Shown: positions 35,201 through 44,760 of the stretch, piece after piece
How the letters are laid out: each line of letters opens with the position of its first letter
Numbering within the stretch: position 1 is the stretch's first letter
Assembly (NCBI GenBank): GCA_023055355.1
Contig: JALJCS010000010.1
Span: 24,753,001-24,817,000 of the forward strand
DNA: 64,000 nt
Origin: Agelaius tricolor
Lineage: Eukaryota > Chordata > Aves > Passeriformes > Icteridae
Direction: 5' to 3'
Made by a program: the position numbers and the translations under genes
Notes under the pieces: generated by a model
The model's database searches: none
What the model was told of the DNA's origin: nothing
Seen by the model: the letters and a program-made list of their open reading frames with translations, nothing else

Positions 35201-37085
35201 GCTCTAGGACAGTGGCGTCTAGGGGGACAGGAGGGAGCTGGGGTGTTGCTTAGATGCCAGTCAATGTCCACAGCCCACAGACAGCAAAGTGTGCTGCTGG
35301 GCACTCACGTAAGAGAGCTCTCACATGGGTGGAGTCGCCATGCGTAGAAGACCTGTGAATGGAAGGAAAGATGAGTTACTGAAGCAGCCGGGTGCTGGCT
35401 CGCAGGATGCAGCAGCAGGTCTGCTTCCAGGCTATGCAGAATCCAACACCAACAGCTTGGGAGGAGCAGAGCAGAATAACTGGGTGATGAGCTGTGGGGC
35501 TTGAGGCAGGGAAGCTTTTTCTTCTCCAGCCAAGCCAACAGTGGCCTTACACTACCTGTCTGAATTTGGAGAAGTTTATCCTACCTACCCTCAGCAACTC
35601 CCTCACAATAACAATGCTCAGCTCTAGAGACAAATGCTCAGGAAGTGCTTGCTGCAGGCTCACATTACTCACTATGGAGATGGCAGGTTTATAAGAGATA
35701 GTGAGGTCCTTTCCCTCAAATGGGGTGCAGACAAGAGTGTATGAGTTAAGGGGAATGCTGGGGCTGGGAAAGGATGACATAACTGTGGTCTCCTTGAAGA
35801 CTCAAGTAGCAAGGAGGAAGAAGAAGGCTGACAGCTGGTGGTTTTGTGCCTGACAGTCACATTGCAGCCCCTAATTGCTCGATTCACCCTTCACAAGGAA
35901 GATACATATGGTTTATTGACTGCATATGGAAGCCAAGGATTGCCAAGGCCTTTCCAGTGCAGAGACAAAGGTCTCTTACAGACTTTGACAAATGCACCCT
36001 CCTGACTCCTTAGCCACAGGCTCAAATGATCATCCTCCCATGACAGCTCAGTGGAGGCCCCAAAAGAGAAAGCTGTGCTTTTCAAGGCTCCTCCTATGAG
36101 CTGTGTTCAGCACTGTAAGGCCCAGGAAATCTAAGTGACTGAATCACATGTTCAGAGTGGATAATTTAATCCCTAAAATCCAGTTTGGGCCAGCAGGATG
36201 AAGGCTGAGTGGCTAAGTCCTTGCTGGAAGTGGACAGAGCCTCCTTACACTGAATGGAGAGACTCTAGATGTCTTTTAGGGATTTAGGCCTCATGGACTT
36301 TCCAGCAGTCACACAAGACATCAGTGTCTGTCACAATCTAGTCTACTCCCTTCCTTGGCAATCAGAGGCAAAGGGAATGAGTAAGTGCCATATGTAAAAT
36401 GGAGTGAGATTGGGCAGGGGATGTGGGGTTAGCCTGAGATTCGTAAGGGCAAGATAGAGCTGGGATGGTGGGGCATGAGTCTTTAATAATAAGCCAGGCA
36501 AGAACCAACCAGGCTGAACACACAGGAAGAGGTCTTGATAAATCAAGACAGAACCAGTTACAGCCCAGGCTGTTCTGTAGTGCAGCTGGATTCCCCACAT
36601 GTGGCCAACTATTCAGGCGGCACAGCCACCTTGATCAGGAGGGGAATGAAGAGGTTTGTTACTCCCTGAAGGCACCACAGGCACCTAGCCATGTGATGCA
36701 CCAACAGACATCTATCTGAGGGAAACTCTGAGGTACTGTATTGCCTGGAAGATAATCTTGAAGTTGATTCATCCCTTGCTTAGAGTGGCTCAAATTAGCA
36801 TATTTTCCCTGCATTAATGAAATTATGTCTAATCTCATCCCAGAGAGGGAAGGCAGAACTGCTCCTGTAGTTCACCACTGAATGCAGAGCATAATTTGCA
36901 TCCTTCATTACTGCTAAAAATAAAAATTAAAACTAGCTCTCAAAGTGTGCTGTTCCCCAAAACGTCACAGGCACTTCTCACCCGGTCTTCTCATGGTGGG
37001 GCTGGAGCTCCCCCTTCTTCACGGCTCTGGAGGAGCCCACAGGTGACAGCAGAGAAACGTGAGGATCAGGACTTTCTGTGCTCAT
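23208..37085 (-). CDS. DH-PH Rho guanine-nucleotide exchange factor (eight coding exons, 1,231 aa); symbol not assigned
   Basis: Predicted activator of Rho-family GTPases, exchanging GDP for GTP through a Dbl-homology domain paired with a PH domain. Coding exons in transcript order are 36982-37085, 35309-35352, 33616-35218, 27796-27970, 26913-27117, 25864-26486, 24825-24970 and 23208-24003. They total 3,696 nt, and all seven junctions have GT-AG borders and agree in phase. The start is the ATG at 37083-37085, because an in-frame TAA lies two codons upstream in the same exon. Residues 1 to about 810 are mostly low-complexity and Ser/Pro-rich, with a cysteine cluster (267-285), a basic RRLQLRRQNSSPN stretch (about 321-333) and GRLYIPTFEEFKQMR (378-392). 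A CxxC-x21-CxxC pair (812-840) directly precedes the DH domain (about 848-1035), which contains the family hallmark PLQRVTKYPLLL (992-1003). The PH domain spans about 1083-1206, with the conserved C-terminal-helix Trp at 1198. The DH-PH assignment is firm. Which RhoGEF this is I cannot say. Confidence 0.88.
28441..28510 (+). repeat. Ancient amniote interspersed repeat fragment (palindrome-like)
   Basis: The segment contains CCCACTGAAGTCACTGG and, about 35 bases on, CAGTGAACTCATGATCAGGCCC. This order resembles a repeat seen widely in reptile genomes, with ACTGAAGTCAATGG-type inverted units ending in GATCAGGCCC. I recall the pattern but not a secure family name. It lies in RhoGEF intron 3. Confidence 0.4.
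29872..29935 (+). repeat. MIR-like SINE fragment (candidate)
   Basis: The order GGCACAGAGAGGC, then CACCCAAGGTTAGTAGCAGAGC, resembles the MIR stretch with GGCACAGAGAGGTTAAG, CCAAGGTCACACAGC and GGCAGAGC in sequence. The match is diverged and judged from memory. It lies in RhoGEF intron 3, whose other sequence (about 27,971-33,615) shows no supported gene. Confidence 0.4.
31395..31500. other. AT-rich block dense in TAAT core motifs
   Basis: Within about 105 bases there are repeated TTAATTGA, TAAGTAATTAAC and AATTAATTAC-type words, the core of homeodomain sites. The block lies in RhoGEF intron 3 and has no coding potential. Such blocks can be conserved enhancers or simply AT-rich drift. The sequence alone cannot separate these. 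Confidence 0.25.
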
Positions 37086-37100
37086 AGGTTATAACATAAT
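37083..37100 (-). promoter_or_regulatory. Start-codon context with a minimal upstream ORF in the RhoGEF leader
   Basis: The exon carrying the start codon begins right after a strong acceptor (pyrimidine-rich stretch ending in TTGACAG, plus-strand position 37101). Its leader reads ATT ATG TTA TAA CCT and then the main ATG. It therefore contains a two-codon upstream ORF that stops three bases before the main start. The main ATG has C at -3 and A at +4, a weak Kozak context. The transcript must have at least one further noncoding exon upstream of 37100, which I could not place. Confidence 0.6.
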
Positions 37101-40100
37101 CTGTCAAGAAAGAAAGAATGATATGATGTGAAAGCCAGTCACTGAGTAGAGAGCATGGCTCCTGGTAGTGCCGGAGGGCTCCTGTGAGGAAGTGCTGTTA
37201 ATAAAGAATGCCATGCCCTGTCAGTTTGGTCTGTGATCAGGTCACAGCCACAGGATTAAAAGCCACCACATACTTATGGCACTATGCTTTCAGAACAAGA
37301 AGAAAGAGAAAACAGCCCTGGCTGCAGTGAGAGCAGAGAATAAAGCTGCCCTTGGCCAAGGCAGGGAGTTACACAGAGTAAGGCCTGAAGAGAAAGCAAG
37401 GCCCATGTGAGGCAGGATCCTGGGCTGGACACTGGCTCAGCAGGCTCTGCCTGTGTGCATGTGACAGCAAGGGGGCCAGAGGAGAAAGGGCACAGGCAGG
37501 GGCAGAAGCAGTCAGGAGAAGAGCAAGGAAGCAGAGGCAGAAACAACAGGGTGGGATCTGTCTGTGGGTGCTCCATTCACCCAGAGATGGGCAGCATTGG
37601 GAAGACAATTGATTTTTGCCCTCCTTCAGGTGGAAGCTCACTGTCTGGGCTCATAGAGCTGACCCCTCTGTGACCTGCAGGTCAGCTACAGAGATGCCAG
37701 GCATGGGAGGTCAGGGGCCAATCTGTCCCTGCCCACTCAAGTGCACAGCACAGGCCATGCAGGGAGGTTTACACCCCTCCATTTCTCAGGGGAATGCCTC
37801 AAACCCTCCAGCAGGTGAGGGCACCCCTCTGCACTGCAGAACAGCACAGGCCTGTTTCCCCAGCAGCCATGGAAGGTGCCACTGCTCTCAAGCACTGCCA
37901 GGCAGAAGGGACCTGCTGCTGCTTAGTCGGGGCAGAATTTTTCAGAAAATGTGCATGAGATGGCAAAAGTCACTTTCAGGGAAGCAGAAGCTGGAAGAAA
38001 CCTCCTGTGGGCACAGTGGGGCAGGCAGAGTGAGGGACAGAGTGGGAGACAGAGGAAGGTTTGCAGAGCAGAAGAGCCAGAGAAGGCAGAGAACAGCCAG
38101 AGCTGGCTGTGAGACAGCAGGGGACAGAGACTTTCCAGAGGAGGCTGCACAAAGTTTGCTGACATGTAGACAAGAACCAAAATTTACTGCATTAAGTGCA
38201 GAAAGATGGGAATTTTGTTCCCAAATAATTAATTTTAATATTTGTCACCCTTCAAGGATGAATTTTCTTTCTCTGAACAGTGATTTTTTTGGTTTAAACA
38301 CTTCTGACACAGGAAGTTCCTCTGATACTTCCAGGAGAGCTCAGAGCAAAGGTGCACATGGATGTAGCTCGCAGGTGGGTTGGAAAGGGGGGTCTGGTGC
38401 CCTGGCTGGAGTGAGAGGGAGTCTCAGAAATCAGTGAGTTCTGTTCCCCCTAACACCTGCAGGGCAGCTGTGGAGTTCTTGTAACAGCCAGCTCAGGCAG
38501 CAGCACCTTTGTTCCCTGTCACTCCACTCTTGGAAGGACCATCTCTTTCCAGCTGAACTCTTGTGATCTTGCCTGTTCCTCCATGTCACTGCCCTGAGGG
38601 CTCTGCACAGCATGTCAGGCAGCTAAGCTTAATTTCACTGAGCACCCAAGGCAGCTGCTGCCCGAGTCATGACCTGGACAGGGGACTGGCTGAGGCACAG
38701 CCTCCTTCCCCCCCTGCTCAGGGATGCTTGGAGCAGGAGAAAAACAGTGGTCTCTCTAAAACACTAGGTAATTTTTCCCTGGCCTTGTAACCAGGAAACA
38801 CTGAGTGCTTCTCCCTCTTTCCCCTGTTCTTGTGCTCCATGGCATACAGCAACTGCATCATAGTTTCTGCTCAGATGCCTGCATTGGTCAGGTCATTGAC
38901 ACCCCATGATATAAAACATGTGCCTACACACTCAGCTCCCAAGGACCATGGCCATAAGCCTGATGTAGGCAGTCTCCTGGAGGAGAGCACAAGATGGAGA
39001 CAGAAAAAACCCAAACCAAGTTAATATGCTTCTGGTTGATAAGCTAGAGATGACCTCTGAGCACATAATTGCGGGCCCATGGCACACACAGAGTATTTAG
39101 CTGCAGTCTTATATGGTCACCAACAAAGAAACATTGGGAACCACAGCAATTTCCAAGTTTGTCCTCCCATCACCTCAGAGCTGTAAGTACATGCCATAGC
39201 TACAGCAGGTGATTCCAGGAATTGACTAGCAAAGGTCAATGAAGTGTGAGGCAACGGAAGAAAGGAAGAAAATGCTGATTTCTTACATGGTGACCCAACT
39301 CTGGGTCCTAATTTACCCTCTCCTAAAGGTGCACAGCAGCCCTAATGTATCCTCTGCTCTCCTCCAGTTAGACCAAGCACTGAGTTGCCCATCCTTTGTC
39401 ACTCTCCAGTGTGTGTGAGCACTGTGGATTGATGCTCCTTTGTTTACCCCCCTGGGTACTCCTGTCCACACTTACCCAAAGCTCAGGCTTTATTCTAGAG
39501 CAGCAATCCTCCAGGCCAATGGTCCCTTATTCCAGGCCAAATAGCAAAGCAGAGTTTAGTGTTGGCTGCTGCTGCAGCACGTCATTGCTCCTCAATAACA
39601 TTGTCTGTGAAACATTTTCCTGTTCCCTGGCACAAGGACTGAAAAGTTTCTAGTGGTTATGAGCCTCATGCCTTAAGTGAGCATAAGACTAAGGGCAATG
39701 TGTGCTCAGCTTATTTTCTACCATGTGATTCTGTTTAATCAACTTCTCCACTACTCTGATAAGTGCCTGCTTGGAGACTTGCCATTAACCTTAATTTTCC
39801 TGTAAAATCCCCCCCAAGAACTTATTTCTCAAGGATTAAAGCTTGAAGGATAAATTATTTCTTCCCAAACACATCAGAACCGTTCTGCCTGGCTGACCTT
39901 CCCAGCAAAGCACGAGACAAAGTGTCAGGAGGATGAAGCAGGCATGCACTGGGTAAGTAGCTCATTGCTGATGAAAAACACTGTGGAGAATACCAGATAT
40001 GTTCAAGAACTCCAGGAATACCAGGACAAGGGATCACACAGCCTCACAAGGCCTCAGGAAGAGAAGCCACCAAATCTGACAGGGCTGAGTAGGTTTACTG

Positions 40101-40650
40101 GTGCTGCTTTGCAGAGTTCACTGCAGCAAGATTTACTCTATAGACTTCTCAAACATGGACATTTGTTCCATGAAATGGTGGAGAGCAGCTTGCATCTGTC
40201 TGGCATCTCCTGCTTGATCAGAGACATCAAATGAGTCTGGTACATTTTCCATTTTCCACATTTACAACATTTCAGTCACAAGCAAATGAGCTTCTGAGTC
40301 ATGGCCATCACACCAAACTCCTGCTTCCAAGGGAGGGGAATAGCTGCAGATCCTTACTCCATCTTGAAATAAGAGATTACACTAACCTTCAGGTTTTATT
40401 CTAATGTCTCTGCATTAGGCTTTGCAAATTGCAGCACTGAACAGAGGTTGGTTTATTCTGGACTACAATCTCCCTTTTATTTCAGAGATCCAGCCAGCTA
40501 GAGGGATGTGAACAGCACATTTCAAAGAGCTAGCTAAAGGATTTCAGCAAGCTATTTTACTGCTGTGAGCTTTGTGCTATCTGATACAGCAAACCTCACG
40601 GTCACAGCATGATCTGTTTACTGACACGTCATGCACATCACTTCAGCTGC
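37101..40650. other. Sequence upstream of the RhoGEF start-codon exon
   Basis: It should contain, or lie in the intron leading to, the noncoding first exon of the RhoGEF gene. I see no CpG island and no clear promoter. A 273-codon open frame on the plus strand (37616-38437) has composition typical of noncoding DNA, lacks recognisable motifs, and is not called as a gene. Confidence 0.5.
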
Positions 40651-42222
40651 CTAGCAGAGCACCAGCAGTCTCAAGGGAAAGAATGACAGATGTTTTATTT
40701 TTTTAATATTAAAGGTTAACAAGAAAAAGAAAGGTGCCTTGGCTGTATTTGCTTTCTTAGCTGTTCTCTTAACCAGTGCTGTGCTGCAGGAACTGGTTGA
40801 TGAAGATAAGGTGACTGTAGTTAAATTTCTTGGGGTTTTTTTGTCTGTTGTAGAAGCTGAAACAGGAACACAGCTTATATAGTGCCTATTAATTGGAGCA
40901 GGAGAGGTACAGCCACAGTACAATTTCCTGGGTTTCTTTCTCCTTCCTAGGGTAAACATAACTTTCCCTGAGTTTACAGTATTATCACTGCTTTCATTGT
41001 CCTCTGCATGGCATAAATCAGGATTGCTAACAAGAGGAACAACTGCCAGATTGATTTCAAAACCAGGTAATAATGGGAAAACAATAACCTTTATAGTCTG
41101 CTCACTGATTTATAGTCCCTCTGTTCTCACCTTGAGCATAAGAAAGAACCACAAAGTCTGAGAGACAGCTTGGCATGGGAAACCCCTGAAGACAGAGTAC
41201 AGCCCAGGGTCAAGAGGGTGCTGAGAGCACAGGCAATGGCATTAAATTCTGCTGTGTTATGAGCTGCTTGCTTGATATTGTCTAGCCATTTTTCTCCTTT
41301 CACATCTCTTTTCCTAATCCTTTTATGGATTTTTTTTCATGCTTCTCCAAGTCTTCCTCCATCCCACTGCATTCAATACAACACAACTTGTTGTTAACAA
41401 CTTGTCCAGAAAAACTGGTCTTGGCCACAGTGAGGGCTGACTGGTCAGAGCAGCCCAAAGGGCACACATGTGCCAGGCAGATGTGTCACAGGAGAATCTG
41501 GCCACGGTATCTGTTGATCACCATAGGAACATCCTGCTATGGATCAGCTCGGTTCCAACAGGGAGAGTGTAGGAATCACCATATCTTCATGTGAGTTTCT
41601 ATTTGGGCCAGATTGACTCTGAAATAGTCTCAAGGCAGCGCAAAAGCTACTCCCAAAATTTTATCAACTCACTTAAGTATTCTTGGTTCCTTTTCTGTAG
41701 GATTTTTAAGCTGTTTGGGAACTATTTTTATTGACATAAAAGGCTTCATCTGAGAAGCCCTACTGTTCCACACACCTGTGCACTTGGCAGCAGTGCCTTT
41801 GACGAATTTTTCTGGCTGCTCTCTTAGTCTGAGCAGCCTCTCCTTCTTGACACCCATCATGGTTTTCCCCTTGTTCCTCTTTCAAAAAGGCTATGATGAG
41901 ATGATGCTTCCAGCCTACCTCCAAGGGCAGGCATTCCAGCACACTGATTTCAGGTAGCATACTTCCAAGGTGACTTATGTTTCCTCTTGATTCCCTGCTT
42001 TGGGAAAGGATACCTCCTTTTGTCTCACCAATGCACCACTCAATCTCTTGGATAATATTGCTCCAACAGTCCTGCTGATGATGCAGCAGAAGGACTGGAG
42101 CTTCAGAGGATTGACATTTATCTTGCAGCAAAGGAAGGCTGAATAGGTCAATTTTGTAGCAAATGCTCCAGGAGACATCAGTGTGACACCCCCATCAAGT
42201 GTCCCAGCTGGAGTTGCTTGTC
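40651..42222 (-). pseudogene. Coding-like cluster of open frames; possible degenerate or unrecognised gene
   Basis: Three minus-strand open segments lie in a row. The first (about 42,222 down to 41,975) reads through MSPGAFATKLTYSAFLCC and ends at a TAA. The second (about 41,870-41,671) includes GVKKERLLRLREQPEKFVKG and ends at CTTAA followed by a good donor, GTGAGT. The third (about 41,120-40,651) is open for about 155 codons, includes FPLLPGFEINLAVVPLV and GRRKKPRKLYCGC, then becomes Ser/Thr- and Lys-rich. Joining the second and third through the AG at about 41,116 keeps the frame. An AATAAA-type hexamer (minus strand, about 40,694-40,702) falls near the end. I do not recognise the protein. 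The gap between the first and second segments is too short for a normal intron and suggests frame damage. It could also be chance. Confidence 0.25.
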
Positions 42223-44721
42223 ATCATCAGCTGTGAAGCATCCCAAGAGATGGCAGCATCCACCATCTGCCGAGCCTTAAGTGATTCAACACCCTGGCTG
42301 ACCACAAAGCTCCTTTGGATGACTCCCTCTCAGGAGAAGCAAGTTCCATTTGCAATGAAGTCTTCTCAAGGGAAGATCACCCACAGCACCTATGAGCCTG
42401 CAGGTACATCTGACTGACAGATGCTGCCCGTGCCTGTAGCACTGTGAGCCACTCTGCTCCCCTCTTACAGATGGAGGGGGAGTCCACAGGGTTATAACCT
42501 GCAGAGACAATGCTCAGGCTTGAGTTAGCTGATGTTCAGGACCCAGGTGGTTTCCCCTGACCTGTGCAGACACCATGAACCAAGCATTCCCAGGCCTTTG
42601 GGTCAAGCAGAGCAGATCTTGCCCACCACCCCCCTTGGTCTTGGCGCACACACACACATCACTCACTATTGGCCTTACGAGGAACAGGATCTGAGCACAG
42701 GCTCTGACCTTGCTCCATACCTGGCAAAGACACACGCAGTTCTCAGAGGTAAACCTGAGCCAGGAAAACCTACCCATCCCCCTGTGAGATCTGGGAATTA
42801 TAAAGCCATATGTCAGCTCACTTTACAAGCTGGCACCTCCACTTCTCCTTCAAATTCTCACTCTGCATAGGTGTAACATCAGCACTAACTGCAGAAAATG
42901 GTTCCAATATGGCTACAAGTGAATTTGTTATTTCTTGGGAAGAGGGGAGAAGAAAAGGTTAAGGCTTTGACTTGAAGCTCAGTCCCAGCAAAGGGTCCAG
43001 CATCAGTTGTGACCTCCCAGTGCCAGCTCCAGACCATTCTCCTCTGGCTCCCTGCCAGAGGTGTGCCCCAGCCCAGCCCTGATATGCTCAGTCAGTGACT
43101 CAGACGCCTTTGTGAGGCAGCCCAGTACTGCCAGCCCAGTGCTCTGCCTCCAGCTGTGGTCAGCAGCACATCCTTCTGGAAAGAGCAACACAGATGGAGC
43201 ACGTCTGCAGCTGAAAAATGATGAGGTGGGGAACTACACCTCAGATCATCTAAAACTGTCTTGATCCTCTCTGCATGTGTTTGAGGAAGGCAGAAGGGGC
43301 AGTGCAAAAAAAGCAGGGCACAAGGGGTCAGCTGAGTATGAGAACTGACAGGGAGAAGTAAAACAAGCCAGTAGCAGGAAAGGGCTGTCTGCTCCCTTCC
43401 CCTTGCAGCATGTGAGGAGGATCAACAGAGCCCTCACCTAAGCTGAGTGTTGATATCTTTTGTGCACTGAAAACTGGCATTTCAACTCACCATTTTCATT
43501 CACTTTCTGGCAAGAAGTAAAAAGCCAAGTCACTGGGAAAAATAAAATCAAGTCCTTTTTTAATATTGTCATTTAACTAATGATTTAATCTCATGATTTG
43601 CAGGGCCTGAGTCATGATGCTGGATTTCTTTCAGGGTGGAAATACCCCTGGCTGAACTAGCAATATAAGACCATCATGGCACACAGAAACAGCACTTCCC
43701 ATGCCCTATTACATTGCTTCCACCAGTTCAAGGACAACACAAAACCAGTCCTATGCAGTTGGCTCCCTCAGGGTTGCTGAAGGTATTCCTTCTTCCTTGT
43801 TCTACAATTGTCCCAAGAGTCTCAGCCTAATCCTTACAATGCATAGGGCACAGGAAAGAAATCACACCCTAATTCTAAGAATAAGCTGTACGTCCAAAGC
43901 TCCTACTCCCTTCCTTGTACCAGGAAAACGTTTTTTGCAGCACAGCCACAAATGTTAAACATTGAATGCACCACTGGCTTACTGCATCAGTCTTTCCAAC
44001 CAGACAATATGAACCTTGGCTCCCATCTCACTAGTGGGGAAAGAAGCCCCACAACTTAATTCTGTTGATCCCAGTTTGCTAACTTTGCACTGGAAGCCAC
44101 TCCAGCAGTCCCCAAAGCTTTGGGCAGGTGGATGAGCAGAGCTCTTCCATGCCAGCACATGTGAGATCAGAAAGAGATTTGGGCGGAGGAAGAGGGTGTT
44201 GAGGATGGTGAGGGACATGTATGATCTCATCCTACACCCTGCTTGGTTACATCCCAAAGCTGTCAGGCACTGTGTCATACTGCTGGCAGGCAGGTTTGCC
44301 ATGAGGAAATGTGGATGACAGCAGTGCCAGTAGTCCTGGCTGGGCATGGATGGCCACGGGCAGTAACACTTCCTGCTCCATTGGCTCTGGAGGCACTCGG
44401 CAGTGCCTCTACAGAAAACCAGGCAGGACTGTGCCCACCACCTGTCTCAGCTGAGGGATGTATCCTCAGATGGTCCAGCACAGCATGTTGCCCACTATGA
44501 GGCAGTGGGAATCCTGACAGGGAGCTGGTGCAACTGGCCAGGCACCACCTCTGCAGCAGTCCCAAGGAATATCACAAGCTCTTCCCTACCTACCAAAAAG
44601 AATTTATTTTCTTCTTTTTCACAGATTTTCAACTTCTCCCACGGGCCTCTCTAAACAACCCCCTCCCTTTCAGATGCTGATGCTTTTCAGCTGATTAAAC
44701 TGTGGACCAGACCATGAGCTG

Positions 44722-44760
44722 GGTGTAAATCAGTATTGCTTGTCAATGCTAATTTACACC
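44722..44760. repeat. Imperfect palindrome, 17-bp arms
   Basis: Left arm GGTGTAAATCAGTATTG (44722-44738) and right arm CAATGCTAATTTACACC (44744-44760) are reverse complements apart from two mismatches, with a five-base spacer. The words GGTGTAAATCAG and GTCAATG are typical, from memory, of an old interspersed repeat in reptiles and birds whose two halves face each other. Confidence 0.7.

Noticed and set aside
37616..38437. 273-codon open frame, plus strand
   Set aside because: Long for intergenic sequence, but there is no domain, no conserved motif and no splice context. Composition follows local GC and purine bias, and it lies antisense in the RhoGEF upstream region.
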